Positions 1 through 8,314 of a stretch of 64,000 bases of DNA are shown one piece after another. Position 1 is the first letter of the stretch, and every line of letters starts with the position of its first letter. Under the pieces are notes generated by a model. That model was not told where the DNA came from, made no database searches, and saw nothing but the letters and a program-made list of their open reading frames with translations. This DNA is from Nitrosomonas sp. (lineage in GTDB: Bacteria; Pseudomonadota; Gammaproteobacteria; Burkholderiales; Nitrosomonadaceae), in contig JALDQW010000001.1 of NCBI GenBank assembly GCA_031316255.1, forward strand, positions 2,761,485 to 2,825,484. Reading direction: 5' to 3'. A program made the position numbers and the translations under genes.

Positions 1-2
1 CG

Positions 3-350
3 GGCATTCACTTGAGCGTATCGGCAGCGGTAGGATTTATTGCATTGTTTGGCATCGCTGTGCAAAATGGAGTCATACTGATATCGCGGATTAATATGCT
101 CAGACGTGAAGGTGTTCCCATCCACGAGGCAATTCTCCAAGGATCTATCAGTCGATTGCGCCCCGTGGTCATGACGGCTTTAATGGCAATGCTGGGGCTG
201 CTACCTGCCGCACTTTCTACCAGCATAGGGTCAGAAACGGTCAAACCCTTTGCCGTAGTCATAATCGGCGGACTGATATCAGCCACGCTGTTAACGTTGA
301 CTATGCTTCCAGCGCTTTACCGCAATTTTGAAGAAAAATACCAAACATAA
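3..350 (+). CDS. heavy-metal efflux RND transporter, C-terminal end (CusA/CzcA family, partial)
   Basis: This is the 3' end of an inner-membrane RND pump of the CusA/CzcA type, which exports heavy-metal cations through a tripartite complex with a membrane-fusion protein and an outer-membrane channel. The visible part has the family's late transmembrane pattern (SVSAAVGFIALFGIAVQNGV, then a basic loop with NMLRREG and the SRLRPVVMTALMAMLGLLP segment) and ends in a short cytoplasmic tail. The 5' part lies outside the window, so metal specificity cannot be judged. The reading frame is open from base 3. Only nine bases separate its stop from the PII-like gene, so the two are probably co-transcribed. 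Confidence 0.9.
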   Translation, partial: GIHLSVSAAVGFIALFGIAVQNGVILISRINMLRREGVPIHEAILQGSISRLRPVVMTALMAMLGLLPAALSTSIGSETVKPFAVVIIGGLISATLLTLTMLPALYRNFEEKYQT

Positions 351-359
351 GGATTTTAA

Positions 360-686
360 GTGAAAGAAATTCGCGCCTATATACAACCTTTCATGTTATC
401 CAAACTTACGCAAGCACTACTCGAAATCCCTGATTTTCCGGGAATGAGCGTATCCGACTGCGAAGGTTTTGGTAAAGAGAAAATAGTCGATCAACAAAAC
501 TATACGCCCTTTATGCCGAGAAAACGCATTGAAATTTTTGTTCCGGATGAGCTGGTAGAATGTATATTTAACGCGGTCATAACTGCAGCCAATACGCATC
601 AGCATGGTGCAGGAAAAATTTATGTCATTGATGTATGTAAAGGTGCTCATATCTGTACCGGCGAACAAGGAGAGGAACTGGCATGA
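360..686 (+). CDS. PII-like regulator linked to RND metal efflux (PII-NG type)
   Basis: A 108-residue protein with the PII fold signature: a beta strand KEIRAYIQPFMLSKLTQALL, the GFGKEK strand, a basic strand RKRIEIFVPDE and a C-terminal GKIYVIDV strand. The T-loop region (IVDQQNYTPFMPRK) is short and lacks the canonical GlnB/GlnK uridylylation-site context. The family expectation is a trimer that binds small nucleotides and signals by contacting a partner. I recall a PII subgroup (PII-NG) described next to CusA/CzcA-type pumps, and this gene fits it by position and T-loop. Translation begins at GTG 360, nine bases after the pump stop codon. The C-terminal end carries two Cys residues (VCKGAHICTG), which could bind metal; that is inference. 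Confidence 0.8.
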   Translation: MKEIRAYIQPFMLSKLTQALLEIPDFPGMSVSDCEGFGKEKIVDQQNYTPFMPRKRIEIFVPDELVECIFNAVITAANTHQHGAGKIYVIDVCKGAHICTGEQGEELA

Positions 687-1161
687 CAACCAATTGAGTT
701 TTTCCGTAGTATGACAGTTCACAATCCAATCGGGGGCTACCCTCGATGCGCCGCACTTATCACGGGATCATCGATATTACAAGGGGGATTTTTAATAATA
801 GAAAAGGATACTCATATATTTTTCCAAACGAATAATTTTGTAAGCTTATGATGATGTGCTTTATATTGATTCTTGGGTTTGATAAGCCTAGCATCTGATA
901 AGTGAGCTTGATAAGAAAAAAGCGAATTAAGTTTTTGAGAGAGGTATTTTTGCGCTATTTGCTGCAATTTTTGGTGTCGCCAGGTGATTTTTTGATTAGG
1001 TCATGAGGTGAGAAGTTTTTAGTCAATTAATTTGTGAGAATAATCACAGACTAATAATAGAAACTTTATGAAGATAAAAGGCAACGGATATCAAGTTAAG
1101 AAAATTCTGGTTTAATGCATAAAGTGCAGCTTTCTAAACTCCAAAAGGATGGCGCTTTAAT
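687..1161. other. intergenic stretch without recognisable gene
   Basis: About 475 bases, AT-rich, with stop codons in all frames and no convincing ribosome binding site and start pair. I see no tRNA, terminator or operator. It ends at the miniature inverted-repeat element. Confidence 0.5.
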
Positions 1162-1341
1162 GGGCACCTCTAAAAATTCATATTTGCGAGCATCCGCAAA
1201 GCGGATTGCCTGCTTACCCCGTTTCGTCACAATACGTCGTTGTTCACAAAAAATATTTCCTTACATATCAACCATATGCTGCGTCAAGATTTTTTGTTCT
1301 CGCCTCGTCTTGTTTAAAACTCTGAATTTTTAGAGGTGCCC
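1162..1341 (-). mobile_element. miniature inverted-repeat element (MITE), long copy
   Basis: A 180-bp non-coding element bounded by perfect 19-bp terminal inverted repeats that start GGGCACCTCTAAAAATTC. It is flanked by TAAT on both sides (1158-1161 and 1342-1345), which reads as a 4-bp target duplication. A second copy in the opposite orientation lies at 40519-40659. Read on the minus strand, this copy shares the left terminus and about 85 internal bases with it (AAACAAGACGAGGCGAGAAC, then a GACGCAGCATATG stretch). This copy has about 40 extra bases near its plus-strand left end, including the small palindrome ATCCGCAAAGCGGAT. There is no transposase, so mobilisation in trans by a related IS is inferred. 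Confidence 0.8.
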
Positions 1342-1454
1342 TAATATGTTTGATTGGGGCTTAATATGCTGATACTTACTATTTGTTAACGACAGATCAT
1401 AATAAAGTCTTGTAGCACACGGTATCTGATACGATTTTGGTGAGGAGAGTAAGT

Positions 1455-2051
1455 ATGAGACGATGCACTGGCAGCGCAGTCTTATTGAGTATATCTTTGA
1501 TTTTTGTGAGTTTAGTGACCGGGGGGTGCGGTCAAGCTGAGTCTACAAATGATGTCGTTAAATCGGTTTATACCTATCTCAATCCTGAGTCATGCACAGA
1601 ATTTATAGACCAAGATGATCCTAATTCGACGATTCACCAACTATGTGATGGTGTGTCAGGATATGCACTTATTATGAGGCATGTTGATTCAGGGCGGAAA
1701 TCTATCGATGTCTTAACTCCTGGGAAAAAAGAGTTTCCACTGGATTATCAGGTGTTTATTACGCGCCATATGTCACACCTTGATGACAAAGCTGAGTGGC
1801 GAGTCTTGATAAAAAATCAAAAAGAAATTCCGATTGCATTAGTCGCTCGCGTCCATGTGCATGAAAGTGAGGACGAACCAGAACGGATAACACACGCTTA
1901 CCTGGCTGTGGCGAAAATCACGCCGGATGAAATATGTATCACGGATAGAATTCTAGATGCTTCAGTATCTCGAGAACAAATACTCAATGTAGCAGATTCA
2001 GCACAAAAAAAAAAATGTTTACAACCTCTGCCTTCGACGATTATTGATTAA
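1455..2051 (+). CDS. putative lipoprotein, function unknown
   Basis: A 198-residue protein with a lipoprotein signal: MRRC start, hydrophobic segment SAVLLSISLIFVSLVT, then a lipobox ending GGC around residue 25. ATG 1455 is chosen because GAGGAG sits seven bases upstream; an in-frame GTG at 1437 lacks such a site. The mature part has three or four further cysteines (ESCTEF, HQLCDG, EICITD, KKKCLQ), which suggests disulphides in the periplasm. I recognise no domain. It sits 122 bases upstream of the NlpC/P60-like gene on the same strand and may work with it. Confidence 0.65.
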   Translation: MRRCTGSAVLLSISLIFVSLVTGGCGQAESTNDVVKSVYTYLNPESCTEFIDQDDPNSTIHQLCDGVSGYALIMRHVDSGRKSIDVLTPGKKEFPLDYQVFITRHMSHLDDKAEWRVLIKNQKEIPIALVARVHVHESEDEPERITHAYLAVAKITPDEICITDRILDASVSREQILNVADSAQKKKCLQPLPSTIID

Positions 2052-2173
2052 GTAATAACTCGCTGATGTTCATAATGAAATTCATGTTACAGCAACATAA
2101 ATCAGATTTATTAAGTTGCATTGGTACATTGCCTGTGTAAACCGAATAGACTTGTACCCAAAGGAGAAGAATC

Positions 2174-2938
2174 ATGCCGACACCTGTGGAATTTATGAAT
2201 AAGTATCGAAATCTCAAGATTAATGCAGTTGTCGATGATTCAGAAGCACGGATTTGCCGAGAGGTTACTTATCAGGTCCGGTTGACAAAATATTTTATGA
2301 TGGATTGGGCTGATGGAACTGAAGAAAGGCGAGATTATAACTTAGTGACACGTGGATCTAAAAATGATAAATGGTTCAATGCAAACAAAGATCGAATACG
2401 TAACGCTGCCATGGGTAAAGGAAGCCCGCAGGACTATCAACTAGCACTGGAATGGGCAATTCGTTCAGGTAAAATTCAGAACGTTAATCAGCCAACTCTT
2501 CAGACTTATTTTGACGAACACCTCGGTATCGATTGTTCTGGATTCGTTACCAACTATCTCATTGCCTGTGGAAAGAAAACATACTCTAACAATACTGTGC
2601 GTAATACAAGTGCTGCATCATATTTTAATTCAGCAAATGCCATCAATGATTCCGGTGCAATCCGTCAAGGGGATATGCTGGTCTGGATGGACAGAAATAC
2701 AGTCAAACGTAATCCGGGACATATAGCAGTTGTAGAGTCATATGTGCCACAATGTAGGGTCGGGGGAAATATGCGCGTTGTCGAAGCGACTGGCGCCACT
2801 GGCGCTAATCCGAAGTTGCTGGATTCCATGTATACCGTAGAACAGATCATTGACAAAAAAGCTGGTATGCCCGCAATGATCCTGGTAGTAAAACGTCACG
2901 GAAGATCTGGAAGTAGAGTATCAGTTGTTCGACCTTAA
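2174..2938 (+). CDS. NlpC/P60-like cysteine hydrolase (CHAP/amidase fold)
   Basis: A 254-residue protein with an NlpC/P60-type catalytic layout. The nucleophile motif GIDCSGFV is at about Cys121 and the PGHIAVVES motif supplies His at about 183, with an acidic or polar third residue expected shortly after. Family members cleave peptidoglycan stem peptides or related amides. AAGGAG lies just before ATG 2174. There is no signal peptide, so the protein is either cytoplasmic or exported by a system that does not use one. The first 90 residues have no recognised domain. The preceding exported lipoprotein makes an effector and periplasmic-protector pair conceivable, but this is speculation from position only. 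Confidence 0.6.
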   Translation: MPTPVEFMNKYRNLKINAVVDDSEARICREVTYQVRLTKYFMMDWADGTEERRDYNLVTRGSKNDKWFNANKDRIRNAAMGKGSPQDYQLALEWAIRSGKIQNVNQPTLQTYFDEHLGIDCSGFVTNYLIACGKKTYSNNTVRNTSAASYFNSANAINDSGAIRQGDMLVWMDRNTVKRNPGHIAVVESYVPQCRVGGNMRVVEATGATGANPKLLDSMYTVEQIIDKKAGMPAMILVVKRHGRSGSRVSVVRP

Positions 2939-3138
2939 TTTAAGTCGTTATTTTTTTGTGTTGATTGAACTGCTCAGGCTATCGGAAACAGTTTTGTGGT
3001 TCTAGTTAAATTTGAGACGATCCTACCCATCATCCATTTGGTGGAAATAATACACAAAGTCGAGAATACCATTAATAAATAGTTTTCCCCTTTTGTTAAT
3101 AACCCTTTTGTCTTTTGCTTTTTTGCTTAGGAAGTAAA

Positions 3139-5004
3139 ATGAAAGGAAAAACAACTACAGAACAAAGAAAGCTCTTTCATAAGTTAATTGAAGAAGCTGA
3201 AGAGAACTTGCGGCGAAACCCTGTTGCTTATCGTCGTAAACTCGGTTTGCTCGCTGGTTTGGGCTATATCTATATCTTCGGCGTACTATTACTTACTTTA
3301 ATATTAATTGGTCTAAGCATTTACGGCATGCTTAACAGTAGTGGTGTTATGTTACTACTGATAAAAACAAAGTTAATTATTATATTACCCATTGTCATAT
3401 TTGTGCTGATTAAAGCACTCTGGGTAAAAATAGATGCCCCCACAGGATATGTTCTAAATCGAAAAGATTATCCGATTCTATATAAAGAAGTCGATGCAAT
3501 TCAAAAAAAACTAAAAGCGCCAAAAGTTCACCAAATACTATTAACGCCCGAGTTTAATGCTGCTATTTATCAAACACCCAGGTTAGGCATATTGGGTTGG
3601 CATAAAAATACATTAATTTTAGGATTGTCATTAATGATTTCAATGGATAGAGATCAATGTCTTTCTGTAATAGCGCATGAATTCGGCCATTTGTCGGGAA
3701 ACCATAGTCGCTTTGCTGGTTGGATATATCGTGTGCGAATGACATGGATGCGTGTAATGGATGCCTTTGACCAAGCTGAGGGAGCAGGGTATTTAATTTT
3801 TGGTAAATTTTTTGATTGGTATGCACCTTATTTTAATTCGTACTCTTTTGCGTTAGCTAGGGCAAATGAATACGAAGCCGATGCGATTGCTACTGAAATA
3901 ACTTCGCGGCAAGCCTTGGTTGGCGCGTTGTGTCAGACATATATTGCCCCTGACCTAATGCAAAAATATTATTGGATGGATGTGGAAAAACAGGTTGGTG
4001 AAACTAATGAGGTAAATTCTAAAATATACACAGGTCTATATAACAGGATTAAACAAAAACCGTTTGAGATGAAAGAGGCAGAAAAATTGATGCAAATGGT
4101 TTTGAAAGAGGAAACCGGTCATACCGATACACATCCGGCATTAAAAGATAGGATCAAGCCTTATACTCAAAAAATTGATGTGCCTGTTTTTCCGAATGAG
4201 AATGCAGCGGAAGCCCTGTTTGCAGACAAGCTTTATGCCATCCTTAGAGATTTTGATAAAGATTGGGCTGATAATAATTTGGAATGGTGGCGGGAGCGTT
4301 TTGATTATTTACAAAAAAGCCAAGAAGAGTTACAGAAACTAGAAGAAAAAGAAGGACTAAACGAAGACGAAAGCTGGAATCTGGCTATATTGACAGAAGA
4401 ACTAGAACCAGAGGTAGACCCATTACCGCATTATCAGGCTTTTCATGCTAAATGTCCTAATGATATAGGAGGCGTTTATGCAATAGGTCGTTTGTTGTTA
4501 GAACGTGATGACCAAGAAGGTATAAGTTATCTAGATAAAACGTTGGATCATCCTGATGCTGTCATACCAGCTTGTGAATTAGCCTATGCATTTTACAAAA
4601 ACAAAGGAAAAGATGCTGATGCAGAAAAATATAGGCTAAAAGCTGAAGCGCATATGGATCTACAAAAGCAAGCACAAAATGAACGAGCCGACTTATATAA
4701 ATACGATGAATATATTCAAGATGAACTGAGTAATGAGTGGTTGGAGGAACTAAAGAAACAATTTGCGAGTATTGATGGCATTAAAACAGTTTGGGTATGT
4801 CGTAAAAAAGTAAAAATATTTGTCGATCAGCCTGTTTATGTATTTATTTATACCAGCAAATGGTGGAAATCACATAGTAAGCTCGATCAAGCTGTTTTAA
4901 ATATGCTGCAATTTCCTGAGGCATATTTTGTTATTAATAAAAAAGGAGAGCATAAGAAATATGCGAAAAAGGCACTCATGGTCGCTAGAAAAATTATGGG
5001 GTAA
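3139..5004 (+). CDS. membrane-bound M48-family metallopeptidase with long C-terminal extension
   Basis: A 621-residue zinc protease of the M48 (HtpX/Ste24-like) group. Two hydrophobic helices lie near residues 40-65 and 75-95, followed by the zinc motif HEFGH at residues 180-184 and the downstream zinc ligand in the EYEADAIA segment. Beyond about residue 330 there is a charged, TPR-like helical region and a C-terminal domain ending KKALMVARKIMG. This is roughly twice the length of HtpX. ATG 3139 has AGGAAG five bases upstream, so it is preferred to the earlier TTG-type start at 3115. The gene is clearly AT-richer than the genes after 5500, which hints at separate ancestry. It stands alone; the substrate is unknown. 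Confidence 0.8.
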   Translation: MKGKTTTEQRKLFHKLIEEAEENLRRNPVAYRRKLGLLAGLGYIYIFGVLLLTLILIGLSIYGMLNSSGVMLLLIKTKLIIILPIVIFVLIKALWVKIDAPTGYVLNRKDYPILYKEVDAIQKKLKAPKVHQILLTPEFNAAIYQTPRLGILGWHKNTLILGLSLMISMDRDQCLSVIAHEFGHLSGNHSRFAGWIYRVRMTWMRVMDAFDQAEGAGYLIFGKFFDWYAPYFNSYSFALARANEYEADAIATEITSRQALVGALCQTYIAPDLMQKYYWMDVEKQVGETNEVNSKIYTGLYNRIKQKPFEMKEAEKLMQMVLKEETGHTDTHPALKDRIKPYTQKIDVPVFPNENAAEALFADKLYAILRDFDKDWADNNLEWWRERFDYLQKSQEELQKLEEKEGLNEDESWNLAILTEELEPEVDPLPHYQAFHAKCPNDIGGVYAIGRLLLERDDQEGISYLDKTLDHPDAVIPACELAYAFYKNKGKDADAEKYRLKAEAHMDLQKQAQNERADLYKYDEYIQDELSNEWLEELKKQFASIDGIKTVWVCRKKVKIFVDQPVYVFIYTSKWWKSHSKLDQAVLNMLQFPEAYFVINKKGEHKKYAKKALMVARKIMG

Positions 5005-5045
5005 TATATTCGTGTGCAGGATGGGGCACCCATTAGCCTTCCTGA

Positions 5046-5336
5046 GTCAATCTTGAATATTATTCACAGCGTCAACGCGAAGTTCAGATCGAGACGATTC
5101 ACCACCTGCACGTGGAAGTATATGCTTCGATAAACCGTGTGCCAAAATCGGTTAAGCAGAATGGTCCTTTTGATGGTACCGCCGATCTGGTCATCGATAT
5201 CACATTCAAGGGTGATAATTCAACAGGTACGGTCGTACTTATATCCTGCACCGATATCGATAACGACCCGTCAAACGACTGCGATAATTGTGATATTCTC
5301 GCTGGTACCGCTTTAGATTTAACCAAAATATTTTAA
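5046..5336 (+). pseudogene. remnant of an unknown protein gene
   Basis: The stretch 5005-5416 has no intact gene. The only open frame runs from a stop at about 5043 to TAA at 5336 and has no ATG or good ribosome binding site; the first possible start is GTG 5112. The C-terminal part reads like a secreted beta-rich domain (DLVIDITFKGDN, then CTDIDNDPSNDCDNCD, a Cys/Asp-rich patch). It looks like the tail of a larger gene that lost its 5' part. It is followed 80 bases later by a strong terminator, as expected for the end of a real transcript. No family is recognised. Confidence 0.3.
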
Positions 5337-5416
5337 TTCTGCAACATCATTATGTATTTTCGGATGAATTAACGCGCGCATGCAGCTAAGCAAAGTAGTA
5401 TCTTGTTGAACTAAAT

Positions 5417-5447
5417 AAACCCCTCGCCGGGCAGGCGAGGGGTTTTT
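5417..5447 (+). terminator. rho-independent terminator
   Basis: A perfect 12-bp stem (AAACCCCTCGCC pairing with GGCGAGGGGTTT) around a 5-base GGGCA loop, with the T run 5443-5447 on the plus strand. It would stop transcripts from the remnant gene or the M48 gene upstream. Confidence 0.85.
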
Positions 5448-5552
5448 GGTTGAGTGATTATGTTTGGGCAGGATTCGTGATTCACTAGACTGCATTCGGT
5501 CTTGTCACAAGACCTTATCTATAAAACAGGACCAGGCAAACAAATAATAACG

Positions 5553-6896
5553 ATGCTTAAATTATTTTGGGAAAAACTGCTGACAACGATCTGGTTTATA
5601 CCAACGCTCATAGCGACAGGGCTCGTCATGACGGCGGTTGGACTTCTGAACCTGGACCAGCACGTTGATGTACATAACTGGCCATGGATAAATACGCTGC
5701 AGATTGGCGCTTCCGGCATTCGACAATCGCTCGTGGTTACAACGAGTGCAATTATCTCGGTGACGGGTGTGGTTTTTTCGATTTCGGTTGTTGCACTGAC
5801 GTTGGCGGCAAATCAGTTTGGATCAAAAATTCTGTATAACTTTTTGCGTGATATCAATACCAAAATCGTGTTGGGATTACTCATTGGAAGTTTTCTATAC
5901 GGTCTTGCACTGCTTTCATTTATTGATACACATGAGACGTCTGCCCAGCAAATACCGATTATCTCTGTTGCCGTTAATTTGCTGCTGACAGTGCTGTCAA
6001 TTATCGGCCTGATTTATTTCATCCATTATATTTCAACCACCATCCAAGCGGATCAGATCATTTCCTTGATCGGAGAGGAGTTGAATGAGGCGATAGAAAA
6101 ATCCTTATTTGATCTGGATGAGCAAAGTATGGCCGATTCCTTGAAACAGAGGTGGGATATCGCTGTACATGCAATGCCATCGGAAACCATACTGGCTTCG
6201 GCGAGTGGTTATGTGGAATTTGTCGATGTGGGCAAACTCAATAATATTGCAGAAAGTGAGAATCAGCATATCGAATTACTGTTACGGCCGGGTGATTTTG
6301 TAATCGAAAATTCTCCGGTTTTGCGGATATATTTTGATGGAGAAATCGATGCAGTCTGTGAAAGCAGGTTGAGATTATGTATTTCCCTGGGACGAAAAAG
6401 AACGCCGTTCAGTGATATAGAATTTGCGATCATGCAGTTGTTGCAAATCGCTTTGCGTGCATTGTCGCCCGGCATTAACGATTCTCTGACAGCGATTGCT
6501 TGTATCGACTGGCTCAGCGCATCACTGGGCCGCATGACAAACAAAAATTTTCCCTTGGAGTATCTGAAAGATTCAAACGGTGTTGTGCGCGTAAAAAAAC
6601 GCGAATTCTGCTTTACGGATGCGGTTGATACGATGTTTCATCCGTTAAGACAGAATGTTACGACCAATGAAATGGTCATGATTCATTTGCTCGAGACGAT
6701 TTCAAGAATTCTGCAGGTTTCCAGGAAATCTCAGTATTCTGATGTGTTATTTAACCACGCGGAATTGATCATGAAATCGTCAAAAGAAAATTTCCGGAAT
6801 CCTTCGGATGCAGAGGAGATTGCCAAACGGTTTGAGAAATGCCAGGCAATTTATAAAAATACCAAAACCGGATTGGTTGGTTGCCATTATCAATAG
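5553..6896 (+). CDS. DUF2254 family membrane protein
   Basis: About 447 residues with the layout of DUF2254 predicted membrane proteins. A first helix begins near WFIPTLIATGLVMTAVGLL, further helices follow (SAIISVTGVVFSISVVALTL, VLGLLIGSFLYGLALLSF, the ISVAVNLLLTVLSIIGLIYF region), and then comes a long soluble C-terminal domain with the family motif ALRALSPGINDSLTA. ATG 5553 is chosen because the first helix follows immediately; a TTG at 5502 would add 17 polar residues. The upstream ribosome site is weak. Function is not established for the family. The MscS-type gene follows after 10 bases, which suggests co-expression and perhaps a shared envelope-stress role. Confidence 0.75.
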   Translation: MLKLFWEKLLTTIWFIPTLIATGLVMTAVGLLNLDQHVDVHNWPWINTLQIGASGIRQSLVVTTSAIISVTGVVFSISVVALTLAANQFGSKILYNFLRDINTKIVLGLLIGSFLYGLALLSFIDTHETSAQQIPIISVAVNLLLTVLSIIGLIYFIHYISTTIQADQIISLIGEELNEAIEKSLFDLDEQSMADSLKQRWDIAVHAMPSETILASASGYVEFVDVGKLNNIAESENQHIELLLRPGDFVIENSPVLRIYFDGEIDAVCESRLRLCISLGRKRTPFSDIEFAIMQLLQIALRALSPGINDSLTAIACIDWLSASLGRMTNKNFPLEYLKDSNGVVRVKKREFCFTDAVDTMFHPLRQNVTTNEMVMIHLLETISRILQVSRKSQYSDVLFNHAELIMKSSKENFRNPSDAEEIAKRFEKCQAIYKNTKTGLVGCHYQ

Positions 6897-6906
6897 AGTT
6901 CAACAC

Positions 6907-8295
6907 ATGTACACAACAATATCGTCGGCATTTATTCTAGGCATGGTGCTTGTCGCAAGTCCGTTATGCGCCGATCAATTAACTGATCTGATCGCCGGGA
7001 AAGCCGAACCGAAACAGGATGCCGCCGCCTCGAAGGTGATTGAGGTCAATGCCTCCGAATTGGACGACAAAAAGATTCAGAAACGTTTGCAAAAAATTTT
7101 CTCTGAAATGGAGGGTTTGAAAAAGATCAGCATCCAGGTCAGCAATGGTATTGTAACGCTACAGGGCAATGTTAATTCGGCTTCAGCGGAAGACAAAGCG
7201 ATACAGCTATCTCAGCAGGTTGAAGGTGTCGTCGAAGTCGAGAATGAACTGGTGATTACGCATGATCTGAAAGAACGCCTGGAGAATACATGGCAGAAAT
7301 TCGAAAGAATCGCAAGAGAAATCCTGACAAGCTTGCCTGTTTTACTGCTCGCAATTATCACTTTTATACTTTCCTGGCTTTTTGGCCGATGGCTATCACG
7401 GCGACAAAGCCTTTACCGCAGAATTGCGCCCAATTACTTTATTGCGAACTTGTTCGGACAAATGACCCAGCTTTTTTTCATTTTGCTCGGATTGGCGCTT
7501 GCTTTATCGCTGTTGGATCTTACTGCTTTGTTAGGCTCAATACTTGGAGCGGCCGGTATTATTGGACTTGCGGTTGGTTTTGCTGTCAGAGATACGGTTG
7601 AGAACTATATCGCCAGTATTTTATTGAGCTTGCGCAATCCGTTTGAAGTCAATGATCTGGTTGAGATCGATGGTATCGAAGGTAATGTAGCGCGTTTGAC
7701 CACACGCGCTACCATATTGATTTCTCCCGATGGGAATCATATTCGAATTCCCAATTCAAGTGTTTTTAAGGCCGTTATTGTTAACTACACGCGCAGTGCG
7801 GAGCGGCGTTTTCAGTTTGATGTCGGTATAGATACTCATCAAGACCTGTTGAATGTTCAAACAATTGCCTTGCATGCTCTGGATTCCATTGAAGGGGTAC
7901 TGAGTGAGCCCAAACCGATGATTACTATTGAAGCACTGGGAGATTCCAGCATCGTTCTGAGGATTTATGGGTGGACCGATCAGGAGAAGTACAGTTTTCC
8001 GAAAGTACGCAGCGAGGCCATCCGTCAGATAAAAGAGACTTTTGACCGGGAAAAAATCATTATGCCGGAGCCTGCTTATCAAATCAAAATGAGCGGTAAC
8101 GAAACAAATACTGATCTTGTGCAAAAAAAAGAAGGCGCCCGGCAAACGCCATACCCGGCCAGCCTACAACCTGGGATAATCACCCATGCCGCAGTCGATA
8201 TCAGCAATGACGATGCGATCGAGAAAAAAGTCGAAAATGAACACGAGCGCGTCGATGCCGAGAATCTGCTTGATAAAAATACCGCTCAGGAATGA
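6907..8295 (+). CDS. MscS-type mechanosensitive channel with N-terminal BON domain
   Basis: About 462 residues. A signal peptide (MYTTISSAFILGMVLVASPL, then CAD) precedes a periplasmic BON-like domain at roughly residues 55-120 (VSNGIVTLQGNVNSA, VEGVVEVENEL). Three membrane helices follow (ILTSLPVLLLAIITFILSW, the MTQLFFILLGLALALSLL region, and the pore helix LGAAGIIGLAVGFAVRDTVE). The MscS beta domain is NPFEVNDLVEIDGIEGNV, and the vestibule carries IRIPNSSVF. The protein should open under membrane tension and release small osmolytes. ATG 6907 gives the signal peptide directly. The tail beyond residue 400 is polar and variable. It sits between the DUF2254 gene and the EEP-family gene in one run. 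Confidence 0.85.
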   Translation: MYTTISSAFILGMVLVASPLCADQLTDLIAGKAEPKQDAAASKVIEVNASELDDKKIQKRLQKIFSEMEGLKKISIQVSNGIVTLQGNVNSASAEDKAIQLSQQVEGVVEVENELVITHDLKERLENTWQKFERIAREILTSLPVLLLAIITFILSWLFGRWLSRRQSLYRRIAPNYFIANLFGQMTQLFFILLGLALALSLLDLTALLGSILGAAGIIGLAVGFAVRDTVENYIASILLSLRNPFEVNDLVEIDGIEGNVARLTTRATILISPDGNHIRIPNSSVFKAVIVNYTRSAERRFQFDVGIDTHQDLLNVQTIALHALDSIEGVLSEPKPMITIEALGDSSIVLRIYGWTDQEKYSFPKVRSEAIRQIKETFDREKIIMPEPAYQIKMSGNETNTDLVQKKEGARQTPYPASLQPGIITHAAVDISNDDAIEKKVENEHERVDAENLLDKNTAQE

Positions 8296-8314
8296 TGAAA
8301 GAGTTTTCCAGTAA

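Noticed and set aside
1115..1333. 72-residue open frame across the first MITE
   Set aside because: It lies almost wholly inside the element, starts without a ribosome site and has no protein-like composition.
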